Of a stretch of DNA of 64,000 bases, positions 7,663-15,285 are shown piece by piece. The DNA is from Neobacillus sp. PS2-9 (GTDB taxonomy: Bacteria > Bacillota > Bacilli > Bacillales > Cytobacillaceae), in the NCBI RefSeq assembly GCF_030915525.1, contig NZ_CP133269.1, positions 4,482,501 to 4,546,500 of the forward strand, written 5' to 3'. The notes beneath the pieces were generated by a model. It was given only the letters and a program-made list of their open reading frames with translations. It did no database searches and was not told where the DNA came from. Each line of letters starts with the position of its first letter. Within the stretch, counting starts at the first letter, position 1. A program made the translations under genes and the position numbers.

Positions 7663-9333
7663 TTAATTTGTTAGAACTCTTACCTCATATGGACGAAGTG
7701 TATCTGATGTTCCCGCTTCATAGTTGGAGAGAATCATTTGGGAATTTGTTATGCTATTGACTAACTTTTCCTCGTTAATCTCTACCTCTTCCCCACTAAA
7801 ATTACTTAAAACCAAGAGGCGTTCATCATTCAAGTTTCTTTCATATGCAAAGATTGATGGGTGATCTTTGAGTAACAATTGAAAATCGCCTTCTACGATA
7901 ATATCCATTTCCTTACGAAGGGAAATAAGCTTTTGATAAAAATAGAAGATAGACTTTGGATCTTCTATCGTACTTTTCACATTGATTTCTTTGTATCTTG
8001 GATTGGATTTAATCCATGGCGTTCCTGTTGTAAACCCTCCGTGCTCTGATGCATCCCATTGTACAGGTGTTCTTGCATTGTCTCTTCCTTTCGCGTAGAT
8101 GGAAGTCATAATATCATCATGCGTATAGCCTAAAGCTGAACGTTCCTTGTACATATTTAGGGTCTCAATATCACGGTAATCATCTAAGGAATCAAACTTC
8201 ACATTCGTCATACCGATTTCTTCACCTTGATAAATATATGGGGTCCCTTGCATGAAATGAAGACAGGCTGCTAACATTTTTGCTGACTCCACGCGGTATT
8301 CCTGGTCATTACCAAAACGAGAGACAATCCTTGGCTGATCATGGTTATTCCAATATAAACTGTTCCAACCTTTGTTATGAAGTCCTACTTGCCACTTTGC
8401 TAAGTTTTCCTTTAAGTCCACGAGATTGAGCGGTTTTAAGTTCCACTTACCACCGGGGGCACTATCTAAATCCATATGCTCGAACGTAAAGATCATATTA
8501 ACTTCATTTCGTTCAGGATTGGTATAAAGAATGGCATCTTCTGGTGTGGTTCCAGGCATTTCCCCCACCGTCATAATCGGATAATGCGTTAAAACTTCCT
8601 GATTCATTTCCTTTAGAAATTCATGAATTCTAGGACCATTCATGTAAAAAGGGCTGCCATCACCATAGAATTGACCTTCCCCTTGCACACCATCAGGTAA
8701 ACCTGGCTGTTTTGAAATCATATTGATTACGTCCATTCGGAAGCCATCGATTCCTTTATCAAGCCAAAATCTCATCATGCGGTAAACTTCCTCACGTAAG
8801 GCTGGATGTTCCCAGTTAAGATCAGGTTGTTTTTTCGCAAATAAATGCAAGTAATATTCCTTGGTGGCTTCATCATAATCCCATGCAGGACCGCTGAAAA
8901 ATGATCCCCAATTGTTCGGTTCTTTCCCGTCTTTACCCTCACGCCAGATATAATAGTCGCGGTATGGATTGTCTTTCGATTGTTTCGATTGAACAAACCA
9001 TTCATGCTCATCAGATGTGTGGTTAACAACGAGGTCCATGACTAATTTCATGTCACGTTTATGTACTTCTTCAAGCATCTGGTCAAAATCGGCCATGGTG
9101 CCGAACTCTTCCATGATTTTTTGATAATCACGGATATCATAGCCATTATCATCATTCGGTGAATCGTACACAGGGCTTAACCAGATGACATCCACACCAA
9201 GCAACTTCAAGTAATCCAGTTTTTGAATAATCCCTTGGATGTCGCCGATTCCATCTCCATTCGAATCCATAAAGCTTCTTGGGTATATTTGATAAACAAC
9301 GCTTTTCTTCCACCATTGGTCATTTGTTTTCAA
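7663..9333 (-). CDS. Alpha-glucosidase, GH13 (second copy)
   Basis: A 556-residue GH13 enzyme of the oligo-1,6-glucosidase/alpha-glucosidase group. Conserved regions: DLVVNHTSDEH, GFRMDVINM (nucleophile Asp), TVGEMPG (acid/base Glu) and NNHDQPR. It is clearly paralogous to 1193-2860, sharing the start pattern VYQIYPRSFMDSNGDGIGD, but with a longer loop after the nucleophile region. It starts at TTG behind AGGAGG. It has its own extended -10 promoter and is separated from the import operon by about 490 bases that hold operators, so it may be regulated together with it though transcribed separately. Confidence 0.9.
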   Translation of the reverse strand: MKTNDQWWKKSVVYQIYPRSFMDSNGDGIGDIQGIIQKLDYLKLLGVDVIWLSPVYDSPNDDNGYDIRDYQKIMEEFGTMADFDQMLEEVHKRDMKLVMDLVVNHTSDEHEWFVQSKQSKDNPYRDYYIWREGKDGKEPNNWGSFFSGPAWDYDEATKEYYLHLFAKKQPDLNWEHPALREEVYRMMRFWLDKGIDGFRMDVINMISKQPGLPDGVQGEGQFYGDGSPFYMNGPRIHEFLKEMNQEVLTHYPIMTVGEMPGTTPEDAILYTNPERNEVNMIFTFEHMDLDSAPGGKWNLKPLNLVDLKENLAKWQVGLHNKGWNSLYWNNHDQPRIVSRFGNDQEYRVESAKMLAACLHFMQGTPYIYQGEEIGMTNVKFDSLDDYRDIETLNMYKERSALGYTHDDIMTSIYAKGRDNARTPVQWDASEHGGFTTGTPWIKSNPRYKEINVKSTIEDPKSIFYFYQKLISLRKEMDIIVEGDFQLLLKDHPSIFAYERNLNDERLLVLSNFSGEEVEINEEKLVNSITNSQMILSNYEAGTSDTLRPYEVRVLTN

Positions 9334-9362
9334 TTGGAATCCTCCTCACTATAAACAACCAC

Positions 9363-9391
9363 ACTATACCATAAAAAATGAAAGGGGTTAA
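9363..9391 (-). promoter_or_regulatory. Putative extended -10 promoter of the second GH13 gene
   Basis: The minus strand reads TGGTATAGT (an extended -10 with TG) with a weak -35 TTAACC 17 bases upstream. It lies about 30 bases before the TTG start codon. Confidence 0.45.
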
Positions 9392-9416
9392 TTTTTACTA
9401 TTACTCTTCATTGAAC

Positions 9417-9549
9417 TTGCCTGTTAATTTCCGCTCCAGGCACGAGCGGTTCGTGGGTGTTTCGGCGCAAGCGCCTGCGGGGTCTCCCCTGAACCATACT
9501 CCCATAGGAGTCTTCGTGCCTTCCGCTCCAATCAACAGGGTGTAAAAAT
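9417..9549. repeat. Interspersed intergenic repeat, copy 1
   Basis: A GC-rich block of about 133 bases begins TTGCCTGTTAATTTCCGCTC and ends CGCTCCAATCAACAGGGTG. A second copy lies at 25804-25951; between them only short substitutions and a 15-base deletion in this copy are seen. TTGATT-type inverted ends and internal dyads suggest a structured or mobile non-coding element. No protein can be supported in it. Confidence 0.75.
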
Positions 9550-9581
9550 CAACAATGTTCTTTAACATAGCCAATAATATA

Positions 9582-9620
9582 AAAAATCCTCACCCTGGTT
9601 AAGTACAGGTAAGGATTTTT
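9582..9620 (-). terminator. Intrinsic terminator of the globin gene
   Basis: The stem AAAAATCCT(T)ACC against its complement is followed by a T-run on the minus strand, directly downstream of the globin stop codon. Confidence 0.75.
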
Positions 9621-9637
9621 GTTAATTCGCAAATTAA

Positions 9638-10042
9638 TTAGTCGCGGTCAGGACTGTTTACCATTATGCCAGCAACCTGCGTTAAACGATCATAAAAGGC
9701 TAGTCCTGCTGGGTTTTGATCGAGTCCAATTTCCTGAAAGGCTTCTCTCATACAGCGTAGCCAACAGACTGCTCTTCTTGGGGTTACTTCAAATGGTAAA
9801 TGCCGTTCTCTCATGGCAGGTGGTCCAAATTCCTGGCTGTATAAAGCAGGACCTCCTAAAAATTGTGGAAGAAACATTCTCTGCTTTCGCTTAATTTCTT
9901 CCATGTCCCCTTCAAATAAAGGTCTTAATTCCGGGTCTGCATATACTCGTGGATAAAAGGCATTAACTAGTTTGTCAATGGTCTCTTGTCCACCAATTTC
10001 ACTATATAGAGATTTAAAGTTATAATCCAATTCCTTCACCAT
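9638..10042 (-). CDS. Truncated haemoglobin (group II, YjbI-like)
   Basis: A 134-residue truncated (2-on-2) globin. It shows GGQETIDKLVNAFYPRVYADP at the start, FLPQFLGGP in the E-helix region, and the RHLPFEV segment that carries the proximal histidine. Group II truncated globins in Bacillus bind O2 or NO and act in stress or thiol-redox defence. It is probably monocistronic with its own terminator, with a VOC gene 90 bases upstream on the same strand. The B. subtilis YjbI similarity is recalled, not computed. Confidence 0.88.
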   Translation of the reverse strand: MVKELDYNFKSLYSEIGGQETIDKLVNAFYPRVYADPELRPLFEGDMEEIKRKQRMFLPQFLGGPALYSQEFGPPAMRERHLPFEVTPRRAVCWLRCMREAFQEIGLDQNPAGLAFYDRLTQVAGIMVNSPDRD

Positions 10043-10132
10043 CCATCCTTTATTTTTCCCCTATTTCAGATAATTATAAAGCTTTCTTGAATGGTATTTT
10101 GTGATTTACATCACGGAATAGATAAAATTACA

Positions 10133-10543
10133 TCAATTTCCAGAAGAGTCTTTGTCCACTTTAGGCGCAACTAATTCCACTTTTATTCGATCAGGGTCTT
10201 CAAAGAATACTGCATAATGTGAATCTCCCCCTGCGAACGGGTGTCGATCCTGATACAAAATAGGTATACCTTTTTCCTTCAATTGATCAGTCATCCAGTC
10301 TACTTGCTCTTTGGATTCTGCATGAAATGCAAGATGATTTAAACCAACCCTTGAACGGTGGTAAGGGACATCCATGAATCTCTTTTCCACTTGCACAAAT
10401 ACAAGATAGGTATCTCCGTATTTCCAACTAATACCTGAATCCCATTTCTGATACTTTTCATATCCTAATTCAGTTAAAAACCATCCCCAAAATTCAGTTG
10501 TTTTTGATAGATTCGAAACATAGATCTCTAAATGGTGCAGAAT
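10133..10543 (-). CDS. VOC-family (glyoxalase-like) protein with probable ATT start
   Basis: The coding frame reads back beyond the first ATG (at 10396) to 10543, giving LHHLEIYVSNLSKTTEFWGW, the typical N-terminal strand of a VOC protein, then GLNHLAFHAESKEQVDWM and a C-terminal YAVFFEDPDRIKVELV metal-ligand strand. The full length is 136 residues. No ATG, GTG or TTG lies between this segment and the upstream stop. ATT at 10543 sits 8 bases after a GGGGG site; ATC at 10546 or CTG at 10540 are alternatives. The function is not known; VOC proteins of this size include glyoxalases and antibiotic-binding proteins. Confidence 0.75.
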   Translation of the reverse strand: MLHHLEIYVSNLSKTTEFWGWFLTELGYEKYQKWDSGISWKYGDTYLVFVQVEKRFMDVPYHRSRVGLNHLAFHAESKEQVDWMTDQLKEKGIPILYQDRHPFAGGDSHYAVFFEDPDRIKVELVAPKVDKDSSGN

Positions 10544-10620
10544 GATGTTTTCCCCCTTTATTTTCTGATATTTTAGGGCCTCTTACTGTAGAAAAACATT
10601 TATTCTATTATTTTATCATT

Positions 10621-10725
10621 TATTATTTGCGATTTTGATGAGTTTATTTGCGATAACGAATGGTTTATTTTCTTAAAGTAGCAGTTTATTTGCGAAAAAA
10701 GCCAGTTTATTTGCGAACACAGAAA
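10621..10725. repeat. 21-bp tandem phrase repeat, five units
   Basis: GTTTATTT(GCGA) recurs with starts at 10621, 10642, 10663, 10684 and 10705, exactly 21 bases apart. The first 8-12 bases of each unit are kept while the rest varies. It lies between the terminator of the membrane-protein gene and the leader of the VOC gene. Confidence 0.8.
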
Positions 10726-10747
10726 AAGCCGACTTAATAGTCAGCTT
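10726..10747 (-). terminator. Intrinsic terminator
   Basis: The minus strand reads AAGCTGACTATTAAGTCGGC then TTTTT; the 9-bp stem has one mismatch. It overlaps the stop codon of the gene at 10746-11237. Confidence 0.65.
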
Positions 10748-11237
10748 ATTTAGTGAATATTTTCTGAATAAGCGATTTTGGTTTCTTTCTCAATTTTTCA
10801 ATTATACTTTGGAATCCATACATGATGACTGATTTAATGAAAAATAAAAGCCCCATTTGATAGTGCTTCATGCTAACAAGTGAAACAATCCCCATTCTTC
10901 TTAACGCAATCATCCCCGGAAAGGCAAAAAGGGTGTCAAGAATAAGGTTCAATAGTAAGTATCGGAAAAAGTTTCCGAATGTGAATTTTAATATCCATAA
11001 TGATCCCACAAAAAATGGCCCTATCATAAAGGGAAGTTCGCCCATTGTTTTTGGAATGAGTTTTTCATAAAATCTCCACCATAGCCGCTTTTTCGAAAAA
11101 TAACTCTCAAAAATGACCCAAACGAAGATAAACAAAGCACCCGGGTAAAATCTCTTGAAGGACCGCTTTCCTAGGAGTGGCAGTGATAACCAGGGTATTA
11201 GCATCATTGCAAGTAAAAACATTTTATTTTGTTTCAT
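10746..11237 (-). CDS. Conserved membrane protein of unknown function
   Basis: A 163-residue protein with four to five hydrophobic segments (around residues 8-22, 32-48, 72-88, 92-112 and 125-145) and a basic C-terminal tail (KLRKKPKSLIQKIFTK). No family is recognised. It is monocistronic with a clear terminator. The regular hydrophobic pattern and codon use argue for a real gene. Confidence 0.7.
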   Translation of the reverse strand: MKQNKMFLLAMMLIPWLSLPLLGKRSFKRFYPGALFIFVWVIFESYFSKKRLWWRFYEKLIPKTMGELPFMIGPFFVGSLWILKFTFGNFFRYLLLNLILDTLFAFPGMIALRRMGIVSLVSMKHYQMGLLFFIKSVIMYGFQSIIEKLRKKPKSLIQKIFTK

Positions 11238-11433
11238 AATAATACGCCATTCCTTTTTTTCTTTTTATCATGCACGGATTTTTAATATTTATGTAAAAAT
11301 TTCCTGTAATTATTTTTGAATAGCGTGGCACAAAAAATGGGCCTTTTAATTTATGTACAGATTAGCCTTGGACTTCACGTGGAATTGACGAGTAATTCAA
11401 TTTATATTAATATATTAATTTGCCTGTAAGTTA

Positions 11434-11470
11434 TGTGGTTCGAGAACCTCCCACACAAAAAAACTAAGGA
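11434..11470 (+). promoter_or_regulatory. preQ1-I riboswitch controlling queT
   Basis: TGTGG (11434-11438) pairs with CCACA (11451-11455). A loop follows, then an A-rich tail CAAAAAAACTAAGGAG. The layout aligns position for position with the class I preQ1 aptamer (P1 hairpin, A-rich strand, CUAA pseudoknot arm). The ribosome site AAGGAG overlaps the pseudoknot arm, so ligand binding should block translation. The expected UAG partner of the CUA arm reads GAG here. Confidence 0.75.
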
Positions 11471-11481
11471 GCTAATTATAT

Positions 11482-11967
11482 ATGAAAATTAATACAATTG
11501 TCGTAAACGGTATTGTAGCAGCATTGTACATTGCAGTCTCTGCTTTAATCCAGCCGTTTGGATTTACCCAAGTTCAGTTTCGTGTTTCCGAGATGTTCAA
11601 TCATCTAGTTGTTTTTAACAAAAAATATATCTATGGAATTGTTCTTGGTGTGTTTTTAACAAATTTGTTCTTTTCACCGATGAAGGCCTATGACCTTATT
11701 TTCGGTGTCGGTCAATCCGTAATTGCCTTGTTAATCACGATTGCCTCTGCAAAATATATCAAAGGCTTATGGACACGTATGATCGTGAATACACTTGTCT
11801 TCACGTTAACGATGTTTTTGATTGCTCTTGAGCTGCATTTAGCATTTGACCTACCATTTATGTTCACTTGGTTAACAACCGCAGTTGGTGAATTTGTGGT
11901 TATGGCTGTGGGTATGCCAGTGATGTATGTAATTAATAAGCGTGTTCGATTTGATAAAATCGTCTAA
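11482..11967 (+). CDS. queT: QueT-family queuosine-precursor transporter
   Basis: A 161-residue membrane protein of the QueT family with five to six membrane segments. It shows the family start (ALYIAVSALIQPFGFTQVQF then RVSEMFNHLVVF) and a C-terminal GEFVVMAVGMPVMYVI segment. QueT is the substrate-binding component of an ECF-type importer for preQ1/queuine precursors. The preQ1-I aptamer immediately upstream supports this directly. It is monocistronic, ending in a strong terminator. The shared ECF energising module is not in this window. Confidence 0.9.
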   Translation: MKINTIVVNGIVAALYIAVSALIQPFGFTQVQFRVSEMFNHLVVFNKKYIYGIVLGVFLTNLFFSPMKAYDLIFGVGQSVIALLITIASAKYIKGLWTRMIVNTLVFTLTMFLIALELHLAFDLPFMFTWLTTAVGEFVVMAVGMPVMYVINKRVRFDKIV

Positions 11968-11970
11968 ACA

Positions 11971-12006
11971 AAAAAAGAGTTGCTGCAAACGCAGTGACTC
12001 TTTTTT
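11971..12006. terminator. Bidirectional terminator
   Basis: AAAAAAGAGT..CTGC pairs with GCAG..ACTCTTTTTT around an AAAC loop. It ends queT and also lies directly behind the gene at 12010-12522. Confidence 0.85.
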
Positions 12007-12009
12007 GAA

Positions 12010-12522
12010 TTAATTCATAGAATTATCATCTAATCTGTAAAAAAGAATACCATTCTGCCCGTACCAAAATTCAATCGATTGATGGTTCTTCTGATCTACG
12101 TAACCTAGTATATCTGCCCCTTGCTCAGTACGTTCATAAAAATTCTCTCCATAAGCCTTTTTCGCTTTTGATATTGAATCCCCAACTTCAATTCCTTTTG
12201 CGGTAGGTATCCCTGAGCTTTCTACGATAAAGCGAAAAATACCGCCCTGTTCATTCGTAGCAATCTCTAGTCCATCCTGAATTTTGTAATATCTAAAAGT
12301 CTCTGTGTCTCTACTTTTATGCTTCTGTTCTCCATAAAAACTAATAAACCGATCTGAATGAATATCATCAAATAGATAGAATCCATTAATATTCTCATTA
12401 TGTAGGTCGGTATGTTCCGTAAACTGATGATGAAAGGAACGAGGAAAATGTGGTTTTGACAATAAAAATATTGAACTTATAAAAAGGATAAACACAATAA
12501 TTATTACTATACTCTTACTCAC
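12010..12522 (-). CDS. Hypothetical exported or membrane-anchored protein
   Basis: A 170-residue protein with an N-terminal hydrophobic anchor (residues 4-21) followed by a hydrophilic domain. It starts at GTG behind GAGGGGG. The C-terminal half contains GIEVGDSISKAKKAYGENF, a pattern seen in small extracytoplasmic Bacillus proteins (beta-lactamase-inhibitor-like or DUF4309 folds). I do not recognise the family securely. The promoter region carries the paired dyads at 12541-12590. Confidence 0.65.
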   Translation of the reverse strand: MSKSIVIIIVFILFISSIFLLSKPHFPRSFHHQFTEHTDLHNENINGFYLFDDIHSDRFISFYGEQKHKSRDTETFRYYKIQDGLEIATNEQGGIFRFIVESSGIPTAKGIEVGDSISKAKKAYGENFYERTEQGADILGYVDQKNHQSIEFWYGQNGILFYRLDDNSMN

Positions 12523-12540
12523 AATTATTCCCCCTCAGAA

Positions 12541-12590
12541 GCATAGAAACTCTATGTATATTTAAATCATAATACATAGTAGTTCTATGC
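12541..12590. promoter_or_regulatory. Paired dyads (candidate operators) in a divergent promoter region
   Basis: Two dyads, CATAGAAACTCTATG (12542-12556) and CATAGTAGTTCTATG (12575-12589), each have 5-bp arms and a 5-base centre. The second extended dyad is the inverted copy of the first (GCATAGAA..TATGTAT). They lie between the gene starting at 12522 and the DinB-like gene starting at 12703, so could control either. Confidence 0.55.
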
Positions 12591-12702
12591 ACAAGTGTTT
12601 ATTTTCTAAAATAATCCAATTCGAGTTGCTTTTATTTGGTATTTCTTTGCAAAAAGGCATAAAGTAGTAGTAGATGATCGCAATTTGGAGGGAGAGATAA
12701 AA

Positions 12703-13227
12703 ATGTTACAACGTCCTTTAACTAGTGAGTATCCTGAATATTATGTACCCTATGTGAATCTGGTTCCCGAAGGAGACCTATTAGCGATTTTAAGTGAGGA
12801 TCTAAAAAGTACGATTGAACTTTTTGACGGTATTTCGGATGAAGATGGGCATTTTCGTTATGCCCCAACTAAATGGAGTATCAAAGAAGTTCTCGGCCAT
12901 ATGACAGATACCGAAAGAATTATGAGTTATCGCCTGCTTCGTATTGGCCGCGGTGACCAAACGGCTTTAGCGGGGTTTAATGAAAATGATTTTGTAGAAG
13001 GCTCTCAAATTAACAAGCAATCTATCAAAGATATACTTGAGGATTTTATAGCGACACGCAAGGCTACGATTACTTTAATTAAAAACATGCCTGCTGAAGC
13101 CTGGGGCAACAAAGGCAATGCCAACAATACGGAAGTGACTACCCGTGCCATCGGCTACATAATTGCAGGTCATGCCATTCATCATAAAAAAATTATTAAC
13201 GAGAGATACCTTACATCAAAAAAATAG
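12703..13227 (+). CDS. DinB/YfiT-like putative metal-dependent enzyme
   Basis: A 174-residue DinB-superfamily four-helix protein. The metal-binding histidine pattern is present: WSIKEVLGHMTDTE (His in helix 2) and GHAIHHKKII (paired His near the C-terminus). The ATG at 12703 sits 6 bases after GGAGGGAGAG; the TTG inside that ribosome site is not the start. Family members include thiol S-transferases (BstA, mycothiol or bacillithiol-dependent) and uncharacterised enzymes. The exact substrate is unknown. Confidence 0.85.
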   Translation: MLQRPLTSEYPEYYVPYVNLVPEGDLLAILSEDLKSTIELFDGISDEDGHFRYAPTKWSIKEVLGHMTDTERIMSYRLLRIGRGDQTALAGFNENDFVEGSQINKQSIKDILEDFIATRKATITLIKNMPAEAWGNKGNANNTEVTTRAIGYIIAGHAIHHKKIINERYLTSKK

Positions 13228-13240
13228 GTAACATGAAATA

Positions 13241-13270
13241 AGCAGTCGGAGTATTGCCCGACTGCTTTTT
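13241..13270 (+). terminator. Intrinsic terminator
   Basis: AGCAGTCGG pairs with CCGACTGCT and is followed by TTTTT, directly after the DinB-like gene. It may also serve the operon ending at 13286 on the other strand. Confidence 0.85.
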
Positions 13271-13285
13271 CTATTACTCATATAC

Positions 13286-14254
13286 TTATACCCACCACAT
13301 TTGTGAAACAGGCTCTTCAATTAGAACAGATTTTAAATTCACAACTGCTCGCTTAAAGCCTTCTTCAATGGACATGATAGGATCCTCATGTTCAATGCTG
13401 ACCACATAATCGTAGCCATAGGTGCGGAGTGCACTCATCATGTCAGACCATTCCTTCAAACTATGGCCACATCCTACGGAACGAAAACTCCATGCACGTG
13501 AACGCACTTCCCCATATGGCTGCATATCTGTTAAACCATACATATTTACATTTTCTTGGTCAATATACGTATCTTTCGCATGGAAATGATGGATGGCATT
13601 TTCTTTTGCTAAAATTTTAATCGCAGCCACAGGATCGATTCCCTGCCACCATAAATGACTTGGATCCAAGTTGGCCCCAATCGCATCACAGGTTTCTTCG
13701 CGCAACTTCAACAGCGTGTATGGAGTATGAACTAAAAAGCCGCCATGAAGCTCGAGGCCAATTTTCACCTGATGTTCCTTCGCATACTGGCCTACTTCCT
13801 TCCAGTATGGAATCAACTTTTCTTCCCATTGCCACTTTAACACGTCTCCATATTCGTTAGGCCAAGGAGTCACCGGCCAATTAGGAAACTTGGCTTCTTC
13901 ATGGTCGCCTGCAGTACCAGAGAAACAGTTTACCACTGGAACTCCTAACAAGGATGCTAGTTTAATTGTTTTTAAAAGTGTCTCGTGAGACTGCTTCGCG
14001 AATTCTTTCTCAGGAGAGATAGGGTTTCCGTGACAGCTAAAGGCACTTATCGTTAACCCTCGCTCTTCGACTTTTCCGATATATGCCTTCCGTGCTTCTT
14101 CACTTTCTAATAACGGGTCTAAATCGCAATGGCTGTTTCCTGGGTAGCACCCAGTTCCTATTTCAACGGCATGAAGGCCTGCCTTTTTTACGGTATCAAG
14201 CATATCCTCGAACGATTTTTCAGCAAATAATACGGTAAATACACCTAGTTTCAT
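13286..14254 (-). CDS. TIM-barrel sugar isomerase/epimerase family protein (AP-endonuclease-2 fold)
   Basis: A 322-residue protein of the xylose-isomerase-like TIM-barrel superfamily. Metal-ligand segments are visible: HAVEIGTG, GLELHGG, ANLDPSHLWWQG (Asp/His), HFHAKD and VSIEHEDP. It is the last gene of a five-gene minus-strand operon, overlapping the dehydrogenase upstream by 4 bases (ATGA). Members of this fold act as epimerases, isomerases, or lyases/hydrolases of 3-keto-glycosides. The partners (two Gfo/Idh proteins, ThuA) favour the last role. Confidence 0.85.
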   Translation of the reverse strand: MKLGVFTVLFAEKSFEDMLDTVKKAGLHAVEIGTGCYPGNSHCDLDPLLESEEARKAYIGKVEERGLTISAFSCHGNPISPEKEFAKQSHETLLKTIKLASLLGVPVVNCFSGTAGDHEEAKFPNWPVTPWPNEYGDVLKWQWEEKLIPYWKEVGQYAKEHQVKIGLELHGGFLVHTPYTLLKLREETCDAIGANLDPSHLWWQGIDPVAAIKILAKENAIHHFHAKDTYIDQENVNMYGLTDMQPYGEVRSRAWSFRSVGCGHSLKEWSDMMSALRTYGYDYVVSIEHEDPIMSIEEGFKRAVVNLKSVLIEEPVSQMWWV

Positions 14255-15285
14255 TGGGAAATCCCCTCTCTAAAAGATTCACTACTTTCATAGATTCGAT
14301 CAATAATTTGAGAAACTTGAAGCGCCTCCTCTGGCTTGACAACCAATTCTTCCAATCCCAGACATGCTTGGATAAAGTTTTTTGCCTGTGGCAGTCCAAG
14401 ATTCTCTTCACCTGGAATCCAAGCAGCTTGGCTATTTAGCAGCATGCCATTTTTAGTGGTATAAAGCTCAAATGGAAACACACTTAATCCGCCATCCACT
14501 CCAGAGATGCTTAGATGTTCCTTGTCGTCATTGATGTTTGCCGCCCATGAAGTTTCAAATAGCATCGAAGCACCATTTTCAAACTGAGCATACGCTGTGA
14601 CATGGTCATCGACATCAAACGTTTCATGATTAAACTCGCCCCATTGATTCACTTGATTCGGCATTTTACTTAACGTGTTATATGTGGTGCCTGACACCAT
14701 TGTTTGTTTGGGATTTCCCATTAGCCATAAAGCGAGATCGAGGAGGTGACAGCCATAGTCAATCAGACTTCCGCCTCCTTGAAGATCTTTATTCGTAAAC
14801 ACACCCCAGCCCGGCACTTTCCTGCGTCTTAAAGCCTGAACTCTGACTACAAGTGGTGTACCTACCTCTAGCATGGCCTTCTTTGCTGCCTGAGCTTCCT
14901 TCATGAAACGATAATGATAAGCGATCGCTAGAACCTTATCCGCTTTTTTTGAAGCAGAATTCATTGCTTCACATTCCTCCGCACTTAGTGCCATCGGCTT
15001 TTCACATAGAACATGAACACCTGCTTCGAATGCAGCAATGGAAATCTCCGCATGAAATTTATTTGGTGTACAAATACAAACGGCATCTACTTCTGAAAAA
15101 AGGTCCTGATAGTTCTCACACACATGAGGAAATTGATGTTTTTCAGCGGTTTCTTTTGCACGGTCCACATTTACATCACTGAGAGCTGTTATTTCACATA
15201 CGTCACTAAGCTGTAAAAAAGCAGGGATATGACGGCCCTGTGCTATACCGCCAACCCCTATAATGCCAATTCGTAGTTTTTTCAT
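14251..15285 (-). CDS. Gfo/Idh/MocA family oxidoreductase (distal copy)
   Basis: A 344-residue NAD(P)-dependent sugar dehydrogenase. The Rossmann motif is GIIGVGGIAQGRHIPAF and the family signature CEKPMALSAEE carries the EKP lysine. C-terminal substrate-domain residues lie near GGSLIDYGCHLLDLALWLMG (the catalytic Asp/His pair). Both neighbours overlap by 4 bases, so translation is coupled. It is paralogous to 15282-16316. Two copies in one operon suit an oxidation step and a later reduction step on the same sugar carbon (inference). Confidence 0.9.
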   Translation of the reverse strand: MKKLRIGIIGVGGIAQGRHIPAFLQLSDVCEITALSDVNVDRAKETAEKHQFPHVCENYQDLFSEVDAVCICTPNKFHAEISIAAFEAGVHVLCEKPMALSAEECEAMNSASKKADKVLAIAYHYRFMKEAQAAKKAMLEVGTPLVVRVQALRRRKVPGWGVFTNKDLQGGGSLIDYGCHLLDLALWLMGNPKQTMVSGTTYNTLSKMPNQVNQWGEFNHETFDVDDHVTAYAQFENGASMLFETSWAANINDDKEHLSISGVDGGLSVFPFELYTTKNGMLLNSQAAWIPGEENLGLPQAKNFIQACLGLEELVVKPEEALQVSQIIDRIYESSESFREGISQ

